A stretch of 64,000 nt of DNA from Nocardioides sp. JS614 (GTDB taxonomy: Bacteria > Actinomycetota > Actinomycetes > Propionibacteriales > Nocardioidaceae), in contig NC_008699.1 of the NCBI RefSeq assembly GCF_000015265.1, positions 1,612,001 through 1,676,000 of the forward strand, in the 5' to 3' direction. How positions within the stretch are numbered: the stretch's first letter is position 1; each line of letters begins with the position of its first letter. Of the stretch, positions 15,316 through 23,604 are shown piece by piece. The position numbers were made by a program, and so were the translations under genes. The notes below the pieces were generated by a model that ran no database searches, had not been told where the DNA came from, and saw only the letters and a list, made by a program, of their open reading frames with translations.

Positions 15316-16674
15316 TCAGAACGCCAGGGTCGCGATCAGGCCGAGGACGGCGCACACGCCGAGGGTGCGCATGGTCGACCAGCCGAGCTTGAAGATCAGC
15401 ACGATCGCGACCGCGGTGATCGCCCACGCGGTCGGGCTCCACGACGAGAGGACGGGGACGTCGAGGTGCACCGGACCCCAGACGTGGGCGACCGACTTGG
15501 TGAACAGGTTGTGCAGCGCGAAGAACACCGCGAGGTTCGCGATCACGCCGACGACTGCCGCGGTGATGCCCGTCAGGGCTGAGGACAGCGTCTGGTTCTG
15601 GCGCAGTCGCTCTACGTAGGGGGCGCCGAGGAAGATGAACAGGAAGCACGGCACGAAGGTGACCCAGGTGACCAGGAACGAGGCCAGGAACGCCGCGACC
15701 CAGGGGTCGAGTGAGCCGGGGTGGCGGTAGGCGCCGACGAAGGCGACGAACTGGACCACCATGATCAGGGGACCGGGGGTGGTCTCGGCGAGTGCGAGGC
15801 CGCGGACCATCTCGCCCGGCGCGAGCCAGTGGAAGACGTTGACGGCCTGCGCGGCGACGTAGGATAGGACCGCGTAGGCGCCACCGAAGGTGACGACCGC
15901 GGCCCCGGAGAAGAACAGGCCCTGGTCGACGAAGACGCTGTCGCGGCCCCAGATCAGGGCGGCCAGGGCGACCGGGGTGAACCACAGGGTGAGCCCGAGC
16001 AGCAGGATCGCGGCGCCGCGCTTGAGCGAGGGCGGGTCCGAGTGCAGCGCGTCGTCCGGGATCAACGGGGCCGGACCGTCGGCCGATCCGTGCGAGGGTG
16101 CCTTGCGCAGGCCCGGGATCCACTTCGCGAGCAGCCAGCCGAGCAGGGCGGCGGCGAGGATGACGAGCGGGAACGGGACCTTGAACACTGTCAGCGCCAG
16201 GAACGACGCCACGGCCATGGCCACCAGGACCGGGTGGAACAGGGCCTTCTTGCCGACTCGCTGGACTGCGTGGACCACGATCGCGATCACCGCGGGCGCG
16301 AGGCCGGCGAACAGCCCCGTGACCAGCGTGGTCGAGCCTGCGCCGACGTACAGAGCCGAAAGCGCGAGTAGGGCGATGACGCCGGGCAGGACGAACAGGG
16401 TGCCGGCGATCAGGCCGCCGGCGTAGCCGTTGAGCAGCCAGCCAATGTAGATGGCGAGCTGCTGGGCCTCGGGGCCGGGCAGCAGCATGCAGTAGTTCAG
16501 CGCGTGTAGGAACCGCTGTTGGCCGATCCAGCGCTTCTCATCGACCAGCTTGTGCTGCATCACCGCGATCTGGCCGGCCGGTCCCCCGAAGGTCTGCAGG
16601 CAGATCGCGAACCACGTGCGGGTGGCCTCCCGTAGCGGGATGAGGTCACCGTCGCGGGTGGTGGGCGTCGTCAT
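15316..16674 (-). CDS. chrA: chromate efflux transporter ChrA
   Basis: The 452-residue protein is a long-chain CHR family transporter with two homologous halves. The first has FAICLQTFGGPAGQIAVMQHKLVDEKRW and NYCMLLPGPEAQQLAIYIGWLLNG, the second FSGAAVVTFGGAYAVLSYV and ALAETTPGPLIMVVQFVAF. These FGGP and PGP motifs are diagnostic. It exports chromate across the cytoplasmic membrane using the proton-motive force. It follows the ChrB C-terminal-domain gene by 24 bp and forms one operon with it. Confidence 0.95.
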   Translation of the reverse strand: MTTPTTRDGDLIPLREATRTWFAICLQTFGGPAGQIAVMQHKLVDEKRWIGQQRFLHALNYCMLLPGPEAQQLAIYIGWLLNGYAGGLIAGTLFVLPGVIALLALSALYVGAGSTTLVTGLFAGLAPAVIAIVVHAVQRVGKKALFHPVLVAMAVASFLALTVFKVPFPLVILAAALLGWLLAKWIPGLRKAPSHGSADGPAPLIPDDALHSDPPSLKRGAAILLLGLTLWFTPVALAALIWGRDSVFVDQGLFFSGAAVVTFGGAYAVLSYVAAQAVNVFHWLAPGEMVRGLALAETTPGPLIMVVQFVAFVGAYRHPGSLDPWVAAFLASFLVTWVTFVPCFLFIFLGAPYVERLRQNQTLSSALTGITAAVVGVIANLAVFFALHNLFTKSVAHVWGPVHLDVPVLSSWSPTAWAITAVAIVLIFKLGWSTMRTLGVCAVLGLIATLAF

Positions 16675-16698
16675 GGGACTCCGTTCGGTTGTCGCTGT

Positions 16699-17124
16699 TC
16701 AGGGGTTTCCGTCGATGACGGAGCGACGCAGGTAGCCGTAGACCGCGTCGAAGATCGGTTTCGTGATGGCCAGGACGTCGGCGTCCGGATGGCTGATCGA
16801 GAGGGCTCGCAGGATCAGGTCGAAGCCGGGTGCCTCGGGGGCGTCGTAGGCCTCGTCCTCGATGTCGGCCTCGTGCACGATCGCCGCGATCCGCCACAGC
16901 ACCGGGTCGGTCAGGTCGTAGCGGCGCAGGATCGTCTCGAAGGTGCAGTCGCTGCCCTGGTGGCCCAGGTCGACGCCGCGCATGTCGAACGGTGTCGCGT
17001 CCGCCGGTACGTCGTCGGGGTCGGTGACGAAGGCGAACTCGGCCTCGGGGTCGACGTATCGCCGGATCAGCCAGGCGCAGGCGGCCCGGTCGATGTGGAC
17101 GCCGGCGCGGGTCGCCCACCTCAC
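16699..17124 (-). CDS. chrB: chromate resistance protein, ChrB C-terminal domain
   Basis: The 141-residue protein corresponds to the C-terminal Chrome_Resist domain of ChrB: RAACAWLIRRYVDPEAEFAFV, FDMRGVDLGHQGSDCTFE with its conserved cysteine and histidine, and IVHEADIEDEAY. In proteobacteria this domain is fused to the N-terminal one. Here it is a separate gene whose GTG start overlaps the stop of the N-terminal-domain gene (GTGA), as in the split chrB genes described in Arthrobacter. It probably senses chromate or helps detoxify it. Confidence 0.9.
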   Translation of the reverse strand: MRWATRAGVHIDRAACAWLIRRYVDPEAEFAFVTDPDDVPADATPFDMRGVDLGHQGSDCTFETILRRYDLTDPVLWRIAAIVHEADIEDEAYDAPEAPGFDLILRALSISHPDADVLAITKPIFDAVYGYLRRSVIDGNP

Positions 17125-17636
17125 GGCGACACCTCGGTGTCGACCGTGGTCACGGCGTCCGCCGTGGCGACCGAGGCCGCCAACTCGTCCAGCAGACGTC
17201 GCGCCGTCTCGCGCTGGGCCGGCCGGAAGAAGTCGCGCCGCCGGATCCGGCGGTTCTCCTCACGCAGTCGCCGCAGCGCCCGGGTGCGTTCGACGTCGGG
17301 GCGCTGCAGGGCTTCTCGGGCATCGGCGATGACCACGTCGTACTCCGCGGCGCGGGCAGTGTTCATGGACTCCTTGATCTCGCGCTCCTGGGCCCGGGTC
17401 GCCGGCTGGGCCAGCCACACCCCGGCGCGGCCACCGTTGCCGACCACCTCGTCGGCGGCCCACTCCAACTGCTCGCGCGTGCGCGAGTCCGCCGGCAGGG
17501 CCACCAGGCCGTCGGCGAGCTGGGCCACCCCGAGCCGCTTCAGTCGACGCCACAGCGCCAACCTGGGAGCGGACGGGTTCCGAGGCAGTGCATAGGTGAG
17601 GAACACCCACTCGCCGACCTTGCCCGAACCAGTCAC
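17121..17636 (-). CDS. chrB: chromate-responsive regulator, ChrB N-terminal domain
   Basis: The 171-residue protein matches the ChrB N-terminal domain: WVFLTYALPRNPSAPRLALWRRLKRLGVAQLADGLVALP at the start, then a region with ESMNTARAAEYDVVIADAREAL. In characterised systems ChrB represses or controls the chr operon. An upstream ATG (17666) lies inside the operator palindrome; GTG 17636 is preferred because it lies 6 nt beyond a -10-like TACAGT, giving a leaderless mRNA. It is the first gene of the leftward chr operon. Confidence 0.85.
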   Translation of the reverse strand: MTGSGKVGEWVFLTYALPRNPSAPRLALWRRLKRLGVAQLADGLVALPADSRTREQLEWAADEVVGNGGRAGVWLAQPATRAQEREIKESMNTARAAEYDVVIADAREALQRPDVERTRALRRLREENRRIRRRDFFRPAQRETARRLLDELAASVATADAVTTVDTEVSP

Positions 17637-17642
17637 ACGGGT

Positions 17643-17660
17643 ACTGTAACCATGGTTACA
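17643..17660. promoter_or_regulatory. palindromic operator overlapping the chr promoter
   Basis: TGTAACCATGGTTACA (17645-17660) is a perfect 16-bp palindrome between the divergent chr operon and the beta-propeller gene. On the minus strand it overlaps a -10-like TACAGT (17643-17648), 6 nt before the chosen ChrB start. This position suits a dimeric repressor, most simply ChrB, controlling both directions. There is no second copy in the window that I can find. Confidence 0.65.
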
Positions 17661-17683
17661 AACCATTCCCGGAAGGTCTCACG

Positions 17684-18727
17684 ATGCGTGCCCCACGCCG
17701 CCGAACCCGCCTCATCGGCTTGGCGGTCGTCGCCCTGCTCGTCACGCTCGCGGGAGGCGGTCTCGCCATCTGGTGGAAGCAGCGCGGGCCCTCCACCCTG
17801 GACCTACCGATCACCCAGGCCCGAGTGATACCGCTGACCGGCGACAGCTCACGCTTCGACTACGAGGACCTCGACGCCGAACGAGGGCTGTTGTTCATCG
17901 CCCACATGGGAGCAGGTCAGGTCATCGAGGTCGACGTACGCACAGGCAAGGTCGTGCGCACCATCGACGGGCTCGACGACGTCCACGGCGTGATCGTCGT
18001 GCCGCAGCTTCAGCGGGTCTTCGCCACGGCCACCGGGACCAACGAGCTCGTCTCGCTCGACGAGGACACCGGCCGTGAACGCGGGCGTGCGCCGACCGAC
18101 GCGTACCCCGACGGCCTGGCCTACAACCCGGACACGAACACCGTCTGGACCACCAACGAGGACGCCGGCACCGAGACCGTCGTGGATGCCAAGACCCTCG
18201 ACGTGCGCGGCAGCGTCGAACTCGGCGACAGCGTCGGCAACGTCGCCTACGACCCCGGCAGCCACACCATGATGGTCGGCGTCCAGTCCGACAACGTCCT
18301 CGCCGTCATCGACCCCAGCACCCTGCGCGTCGAACGACGCGTCGACCTGCCCGGCTGCGACACCAGCCACAGCCTGCGCATCGACGCCGTCCGGCGCCTC
18401 GCGTTCGTCGGATGCGAGGACAACGACCGCCTGCTCACATTGGACCTGAACAGCTGGATGATCACCGGCAACGAGGAGGTCGGCGATTTCCCTGACGTGC
18501 TGAGCTACGACCAGGCAGACGGGCGACTCTGGGGTGCTGCCGAGAGCGGCTGGGTAACGATCCTCGAACTCGACGGCCGTGCAATCCAGGTCGTCGGCCG
18601 CGACTTCCTGACCGACGGCGCACACGTCGTCGCCGTCGACCCGACCAACCACCACGCATACCTCCCCGTCCCTGATGGCGGCGACCGACAGCCCGCGGTG
18701 CTCGACGAAGCGCCCGACGGCGGTTGA
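17684..18727 (+). CDS. membrane-anchored YncE-like beta-propeller protein
   Basis: The 347-residue product has an N-terminal Arg-rich stretch and one transmembrane helix (about residues 10-30), then a repetitive region of about six blades with NHL/YncE character: LLFIAHMGAGQVIEVDVRTG, VFATATGTNELVSLDEDTG, VWTTNEDAGTETVVDAKTL, MMVGVQSDNVLAVIDPSTL and so on. It is therefore an anchored, extracytoplasmic beta-propeller. Its divergent position opposite chrB, sharing the operator, suggests chromate-linked expression; a secreted accessory protein is also present in the Arthrobacter chromate cluster. The ligand is unknown. Confidence 0.7.
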   Translation: MRAPRRRTRLIGLAVVALLVTLAGGGLAIWWKQRGPSTLDLPITQARVIPLTGDSSRFDYEDLDAERGLLFIAHMGAGQVIEVDVRTGKVVRTIDGLDDVHGVIVVPQLQRVFATATGTNELVSLDEDTGRERGRAPTDAYPDGLAYNPDTNTVWTTNEDAGTETVVDAKTLDVRGSVELGDSVGNVAYDPGSHTMMVGVQSDNVLAVIDPSTLRVERRVDLPGCDTSHSLRIDAVRRLAFVGCEDNDRLLTLDLNSWMITGNEEVGDFPDVLSYDQADGRLWGAAESGWVTILELDGRAIQVVGRDFLTDGAHVVAVDPTNHHAYLPVPDGGDRQPAVLDEAPDGG

Positions 18728-18767
18728 GAGTCCGAGGCGTGTCGCCGACGGGGCTGTCCACGACTCG

Positions 18768-18798
18768 TGTCCACTCGGCTCCGTCGACGCGCTTGAAG
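18768..18798 (+). promoter_or_regulatory. bipartite element motif, copy 1
   Basis: TGTCC (18768-18772) and GCGCTTGAAG (18789-18798) are separated by 16 bp; the first box continues ACTC. The same paired motif occurs at 19116, 49376 and 57203, always just upstream of genes of the transfer element. Spacing resembles a -35/-10 pair. It precedes the excisionase-like gene. Confidence 0.55.
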
Positions 18799-18818
18799 GA
18801 GGTCCCGGAGCCGAGGAG

Positions 18819-19049
18819 ATGGAGATGGAGAACGTCCTGCTGAAGATCACCGACGTCATGGAGCGCCTGTCTGTCGGGCAGACGAAGGTGTACGAGCTGA
18901 TGTCCAGCGGTGAGCTGCGGTCGGTGAAGGTCGGCCGCGCCCGTCGCGTGCCGAGCGACGAGCTCGAGCGCTTCATGGCCGAACTCGATGACACTCGCCC
19001 CAACCTCCGCCTCCCGATGCCGAGAGGCTCCACAGCCCGCGCTTCCTGA
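18819..19049 (+). CDS. excisionase-like helix-turn-helix DNA-binding protein
   Basis: The 76-residue protein is a MerR/HTH_17-type winged helix: LLKITDVMERLSVGQTKVYELMSSGELRSVKVGRARRVPSDELERFM. Such small proteins act as recombination directionality factors or regulators in mobile elements. ATG 18819 follows GAGGAG. The C-terminal ~20 residues are disordered. Its place near one end of the element, ahead of the pilus genes, suits either an Xis or a regulator role; no integrase is visible to pair it with. Confidence 0.75.
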   Translation: MEMENVLLKITDVMERLSVGQTKVYELMSSGELRSVKVGRARRVPSDELERFMAELDDTRPNLRLPMPRGSTARAS

Positions 19050-19115
19050 CGCTTCGTCCACAGGTGAAGGCTGAGCGGGTGCCGCGGGCGGTCTCGGAGA
19101 TCACGCTGAGTTCCG

Positions 19116-19146
19116 TGTCCATTCGCGCACCTTCGTGCGCTTGAAG
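19116..19146 (+). promoter_or_regulatory. bipartite element motif, copy 2
   Basis: TGTCC (19116-19120) then ATTC, 16-bp spacing, and GCGCTTGAAG (19137-19146). It lies 130 bp before the lipoprotein gene that opens the pilus operon, so here the motif cannot simply be a ribosome binding site. Confidence 0.55.
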
Positions 19147-19276
19147 AGTCGGAACCGAGAGGAGGCGGATCGCGGTGTGTCGCATGTGGCTGGGGATGGA
19201 GCCTGTCGGAGCGGGCTGCGACGGGCGTATCGTCGATGACTCAACATCGCCACGTGCCAACTCGGAAGGGCCTGGA

Positions 19277-19864
19277 ATGTTGCGGCGGAGAATCGTGCTC
19301 GCGACCTTCCTGGTGGTGACTTGCGCTGCCTGTAGCGACGGCGGGGCCTCTCCGGCCCCAACTGACAGCCCTTCGTCGACCTCGTCGGCGCCCACGGCGC
19401 CGACGTCTTCTGTGCCACCAGAGCTCGCCGGTTACAGCGAGCAGGAGCGCGCGGCGTACGAGACCGCGGTGACCGAGTACGACGCATTCACCCGGCGGAA
19501 CGACGAGTTCTACGCCACCGGCGAGACGACCGGTGCCGCGAAGCGCTTCTACCAGCGGTACGCCGTCGACTGGTCGACCGCGTGGGGCAACCTCGCGCAG
19601 ATCGCGAACAACAACGTCACCGTCACCGGCTCGACGAAGACGGTCTGGACGAAGCCGAAGTCGATCGAGCTGGGCGGACCAAAGGGAGACATGGTCGTCC
19701 TCCGCAGGTGCCTCGACGAGTCCGGCCGCGTCGTGAAGCAGAACGGCCAGAAGGTCAACCAGCCCCAGCTCAAGGACCCTCACGTCTACACCGTCCGGCT
19801 CGACAAGCGTCGCGGTGAGGACCGGTGGCGCGCAGGGATCGCGGAGCAGGGCTCGACATGTTGA
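19277..19864 (+). CDS. probable lipoprotein at the head of the pilus operon
   Basis: The 195-residue product has a short signal sequence (RRRIVLATFLVVTCAACSDGG) with cysteines at a lipobox-like position, then a Ser/Thr/Pro-rich linker and a folded domain with SEQERAAYETAVTEYDAFTRR and a C-terminal DPHVYTVRLDKRRGEDRWR. This domain resembles small secreted NTF2-like proteins found in actinobacterial transfer loci, although I cannot name the family. It overlaps the next gene by 7 bp. It probably sits on the outer face of the membrane with the Tad apparatus. Confidence 0.6.
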   Translation: MLRRRIVLATFLVVTCAACSDGGASPAPTDSPSSTSSAPTAPTSSVPPELAGYSEQERAAYETAVTEYDAFTRRNDEFYATGETTGAAKRFYQRYAVDWSTAWGNLAQIANNNVTVTGSTKTVWTKPKSIELGGPKGDMVVLRRCLDESGRVVKQNGQKVNQPQLKDPHVYTVRLDKRRGEDRWRAGIAEQGSTC

Positions 19865-20799
19865 CCCGGGCCCTCGGCACGCTGGTGGCGGCGCTGTTGC
19901 TGCCACTGGTCGTCGCGGCGCCGAGGGCAGCCGCCGAGGGTGACTCGCCCTGCCCTCCGGGCACCAATCCGGTGAGCGTCGGATCGGGCGTCATCTGCGT
20001 TGTCGTCACCGACCCCGGACAGCCGGGAGAGCCGGGTGACCCGGGAGATCCAGGAGACGGCGGACAGGCTCCGGCCGGGTGCTACAAGGACGACGGCACG
20101 CAGGTGCCCTGCCAGACCAGCGACGGCTACTGGTGGTCGGGCTATCAGTGCTACGCGTCGCCGTACGACGCTCCACCCGGCACGCCCGCCTGGCAGGGTC
20201 ACAACGACGGATCGCTGTGGCAGTGCACGATCTGCAAGGACTCGGGGACGGCGACGAACTGCAGCGTCCAGATCATCTGGACGGCGCCGGGCGAAGAGCC
20301 GGGGCCGCCGACGCCAGAGCAACTTGCCTCGACTGCCTTGGACCAACTTCCGCTGGAGCAGGCCGAGGTGCACACCGCTCCCGCGCCACCAGAGGAGAGT
20401 TACGTCGGCGTCGAGAACTGGCTCTGGGTTCCAGGCGGACAGTGGCAAACGCTCAGCAAGTCCGTCAGCGCAGGCGCCACGACGGTGACCGTCACGGCCG
20501 CGCCCTCCCAGATCGTGTGGAACCTCGGGCCGTCGTCGATCACCTGCTACGACGCTGGGAAGCCGTGGGAGCTGGGCATGTCCGAAGCCGCGACCACGAC
20601 CTGCGGCTACACCTACGAGTCCAGCTCCGTCGACCAACCGGACGGGAACTTCGGGATCTCGGCGACGATTCGCTACCAGGTGACCTGGGCCTGCACGGGG
20701 ACCTGCCCGGCGGCCAGCGGAGACCTGGGGCTGGTCGACGCGCCCGCCGGCACCAGCACGATGCGCGTGCTCGAGCGACAGACGGTGGTGGTCCGATGA
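19858..20799 (+). CDS. secreted cysteine-rich protein with collagen-like segment
   Basis: The 313-residue product has a clear signal peptide (residues 1-26, cleavage after AAPRAAA), a short collagen-like run GQPGEPGDPGDPGDGG near residue 62, and at least ten cysteines in the rest, which probably form disulfides outside the cell. Aromatic-rich patches (GYWWSGYQCYA, ENWLWVPGGQW) suggest a binding surface. No family is recognised. The gene is embedded between the lipoprotein and the SAF-domain gene with overlapping ends, so it is likely a component or adhesin of the pilus. Confidence 0.65.
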   Translation: MLTRALGTLVAALLLPLVVAAPRAAAEGDSPCPPGTNPVSVGSGVICVVVTDPGQPGEPGDPGDPGDGGQAPAGCYKDDGTQVPCQTSDGYWWSGYQCYASPYDAPPGTPAWQGHNDGSLWQCTICKDSGTATNCSVQIIWTAPGEEPGPPTPEQLASTALDQLPLEQAEVHTAPAPPEESYVGVENWLWVPGGQWQTLSKSVSAGATTVTVTAAPSQIVWNLGPSSITCYDAGKPWELGMSEAATTTCGYTYESSSVDQPDGNFGISATIRYQVTWACTGTCPAASGDLGLVDAPAGTSTMRVLERQTVVVR

Positions 20800-21488
20800 C
20801 GACCGATACTGGCAGGCGTACGTCGGCAGATCAGCAGCCACGCGCCACCAAGCCTCGCCCGAAGTCCCTCGGCCACGACCTGCCTCGAGTTCCCCGCCGC
20901 TACGGGCAGTGGGCGGGAGCCGTGCTGTTCGTCGTCATGGCCGTCCTGCTGGCCGGGTGGTTCTGGCAGCAGAAGAGCGACCGGGAGGCCGTCCTCGCGA
21001 TCGATCACTCGGTTCCGGCAGGAGCGGTCATCGCCAAGGACGACTTGAGGATCGTCGAGGTCGCCGGTGTCGACTCCACGATCAGCTCGGAAGATGCCCA
21101 GACCGTCATCGGGTCGACCGCCGCGGTCGGCCTCGTGGAAGGTCAGATCCTGACGCCCGACATGGTCACGTCCAAGCCGCTGCCGGGACCGGGCGAGCGC
21201 GTCGTCGGCCTGCAACTGGACGCCACGCGGGCGCCGACGGGCCTGCTTCCCGGGGATGTGGTCGTCGTGATCGCCGTGCCACCTGCCGGAGATCCGAGCT
21301 CGCCCGCCGAACTGGACGACCCGACAGTCCTGGCACCGCAAGCCACCGTCGCATCGGCCGATGTCGTCGAGGGAGCCGGGACGCGCCTGACGCTCGTCGT
21401 GCCGGAGGCGGTTGCCGAGCGGGTCACGGCGTACGTCGCCGCGGGACGTGTGGCGCTGGTCCAGGCGCCGATCGGGGGTGACGGCTGA
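20796..21488 (+). CDS. SAF domain protein, CpaB/RcpC-like pilus assembly
   Basis: The 230-residue protein has one transmembrane helix (about residues 38-57) and then a SAF/antifreeze-like domain: VPAGAVIAKDDLRIVEV and GQILTPDMVTSKPLPGPGERVVGLQL. This is the fold of CpaB/RcpC, a periplasmic or extracytoplasmic Tad pilus assembly protein. A regulatory-looking C-terminal half follows (VPEAVAERVTAYVAAGRVALVQAP). Start ATG 20796 overlaps the previous stop (ATGA). It is followed at once by the CpaE-like gene. Confidence 0.82.
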   Translation: MTTDTGRRTSADQQPRATKPRPKSLGHDLPRVPRRYGQWAGAVLFVVMAVLLAGWFWQQKSDREAVLAIDHSVPAGAVIAKDDLRIVEVAGVDSTISSEDAQTVIGSTAAVGLVEGQILTPDMVTSKPLPGPGERVVGLQLDATRAPTGLLPGDVVVVIAVPPAGDPSSPAELDDPTVLAPQATVASADVVEGAGTRLTLVVPEAVAERVTAYVAAGRVALVQAPIGGDG

Positions 21489-22294
21489 TGTTGATCGCGC
21501 TGTGCGGCGACAAGGGCGCCCCCGGAGTCACGACGACGGCGCTCGCGATCGGGTCGGCATGGCCCGAGCCAGCGGCCGTCGTCGAGGCGAGCCCCACCGG
21601 CGGTGATCTCGCGATCCGGCTCCGACCGAAGGGGTCGGTCCTGCCCGAGACTCCGACCGTCCTGTCTGTGGTGACCGCGGCCCGTGGCCACGATGGAACG
21701 GACGCCGTGGCCAGCCACAGTTACGTCCTCAACTCGACGACGACCGTCGTACCCGGGCCAGCACTGGCGGAGCAGTTCACGAACATCGGTGACTGGTCGC
21801 CCCTTGCCGACGCACTCGGGCACAGCCTTGCGCCGGTGTTCGCCGACCTGGGGCACCTTCACGCGGCATCCCCGACGCTCGCGGTCGCTGCCCGTGCTCA
21901 CCTCGTGGTCGTTGTGTCGCGACCCGACATGGCGTCGGTGGTTCGGGTGCGTGAGCGGCTGATTCGTTTGTCTACCGACCTCGCCCGGATGGGCGGAGCG
22001 CCGCCACGGCTGTTCCCACTGCTGATCTCGACCATCCGACACGGGCAGGCGGACGTCGCCGACCTTCTCGCGGTGCTCTCCGAGACGCCTGCCAGACCCT
22101 TCATCGTCGACGCCGGCTTCCTCGCGCATGATCCTGCCGCCGTACGGCGCCTCCAGAGTGGCGAGGAACCGGCCGGCCGACTCGCGCGAACGGCCCTCAT
22201 GCGCTCGGCGCGCACAGTCGTAAGCCAGATCGAGCGCCTCGCGAAAGCGCCGGTGCGCAAGGCGGCAGCTCCCGCATCGGGGGCGCGATCATGA
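21488..22294 (+). CDS. CpaE/MinD-like P-loop protein, degenerate Walker A
   Basis: The 268-residue protein begins MLIALCGDKGAPGVTTTALAIGSAWP, which matches the deviant Walker A KGGxGxTT of ParA/MinD-type ATPases but with the second lysine replaced (GAPGVTTT). Later segments DLGHLHA and VVVVSRPDMASVVRVRERL fit switch and C-terminal strands. In Tad systems the CpaE/TadZ homologue localises the apparatus, and many copies are inactive ATPases. It overlaps the ATG of the CpaF gene. Confidence 0.72.
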   Translation: MLIALCGDKGAPGVTTTALAIGSAWPEPAAVVEASPTGGDLAIRLRPKGSVLPETPTVLSVVTAARGHDGTDAVASHSYVLNSTTTVVPGPALAEQFTNIGDWSPLADALGHSLAPVFADLGHLHAASPTLAVAARAHLVVVVSRPDMASVVRVRERLIRLSTDLARMGGAPPRLFPLLISTIRHGQADVADLLAVLSETPARPFIVDAGFLAHDPAAVRRLQSGEEPAGRLARTALMRSARTVVSQIERLAKAPVRKAAAPASGARS

Positions 22295-23604
22295 CCGACC
22301 TCGACTACGCACTGATCAAGCGGCTGCAAGGCGAACTCGGTCGGCTCCGACAGGAGGAGATCCTGCGGCGGCGGAGCGCCAACCTCCCAGCGCTCACCGG
22401 TCCCGACGCGGTCCAGCACGGCAAGGCGCTGGTCCAAACGGTTGTCGGAGACTACGAGTCGAACCTCGTCGAGACAGGTTCCGAGCCCATCACGTGGGAA
22501 GCGCGGCAGGATCTCGTCGAAGCGCTGGAGTCCCGTCTCTTCGGAGCGGGCAGCCTGCAGGCACTACTCGACGACGCGAACGTCGAGAACATCGACATCA
22601 ACGGCTTCCAACACGTGTACGTCGAGTACGCCGACGGCACTACCGCGAAGGTGCGACCGATCGCCGGATCGGACGAGGAGCTCGTCGAGACCGTCCAGAC
22701 GCTCGCGGCACACGAGGGGCTCTCGGCTCGGGCCTTCGACGTCGCCAACGTTCGCGTGAATCTCCGGCTCCCGGATGGTTCGCGCCTCTATGCCGTCCAG
22801 TCGGTGACGAAGCAGCCGGTCGTCTCGATCCGACGCCACCGCCACCCTCGCGTGACTCTCAAGGACCTGATCGGCCTGGAGACGATCGACGAGGAGATGG
22901 CCGACTTCTTGGCAGCACTGGTCAGAGCCCGCAAGAACGTCATGGTCGCCGGGGCCACCAGCGCGGGGAAGACGACCATGCTCCGGGCACTTGCTTCCGA
23001 GATCGGTCCGGACGAACGCATCCTCACAGTCGAGCGTTCGCTCGAGCTCGGCCTCGACGAGGATCTGGAACACCACCCCAACGCGATCGCGTTCGAGGAG
23101 CGCCTGCCGAACGTCGAAGGGGCCGGCGCCGTCACGATGGCCGAGTTGGTCCGCGACACCCTTCGCATGAATCCCTCCCGCGTGATCGTCGGGGAGGTCC
23201 TCGGCGACGAGGTCGTCACGATGCTCAACGCGATGACCCAGGGCAACGACGGCTCGCTGTCCACGATCCACGCGAATTCGTCCTCCGACGTCGTCCACAA
23301 GATTGCGACGTACGCCATCCAGGCGCCCGAACGACTGCCTTGGGAGGCGACCGTACGGCTGGTCGCGACGGCGCTGGACTTCGTGGTGTTCATCCGTCGG
23401 GTGCGCGGCGAGGACGGGCAGCGACGGGTCGTCGAGTCGATCCGCGAGATCGCCGGGATCAGCGACGACGGCCAGCTCCAGACCAACGAGCTGTGGGCAC
23501 CGGATTCGTTCGGCAACGTCGTACGACGCCACGGCGTCCAGGTGCGAGCCCACGACGACCTGGTGGCGGTGGGTTGGCAGCCGGAGCCGGGTGGGTGGTC
23601 GTGA
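22291..23604 (+). CDS. CpaF/TadA-type secretion ATPase
   Basis: The 437-residue protein is a type II/IV secretion ATPase. Walker A is GATSAGKTTM (about residues 220-229), and the Asp and His boxes are ILTVERSLELGLDE, MNPSRVIVGEVLGDEVVTMLNAM and the GSLSTIHANSSSDV motif. N-terminal residues 60-210 form the usual FEDDVNVENIDI-like domain. It would power Flp pilus polymerisation at the inner face of the membrane. In actinobacterial mobile elements this subfamily is associated with conjugal transfer. It couples with the TadB gene (TGATG). Confidence 0.92.
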   Translation: MTDLDYALIKRLQGELGRLRQEEILRRRSANLPALTGPDAVQHGKALVQTVVGDYESNLVETGSEPITWEARQDLVEALESRLFGAGSLQALLDDANVENIDINGFQHVYVEYADGTTAKVRPIAGSDEELVETVQTLAAHEGLSARAFDVANVRVNLRLPDGSRLYAVQSVTKQPVVSIRRHRHPRVTLKDLIGLETIDEEMADFLAALVRARKNVMVAGATSAGKTTMLRALASEIGPDERILTVERSLELGLDEDLEHHPNAIAFEERLPNVEGAGAVTMAELVRDTLRMNPSRVIVGEVLGDEVVTMLNAMTQGNDGSLSTIHANSSSDVVHKIATYAIQAPERLPWEATVRLVATALDFVVFIRRVRGEDGQRRVVESIREIAGISDDGQLQTNELWAPDSFGNVVRRHGVQVRAHDDLVAVGWQPEPGGWS

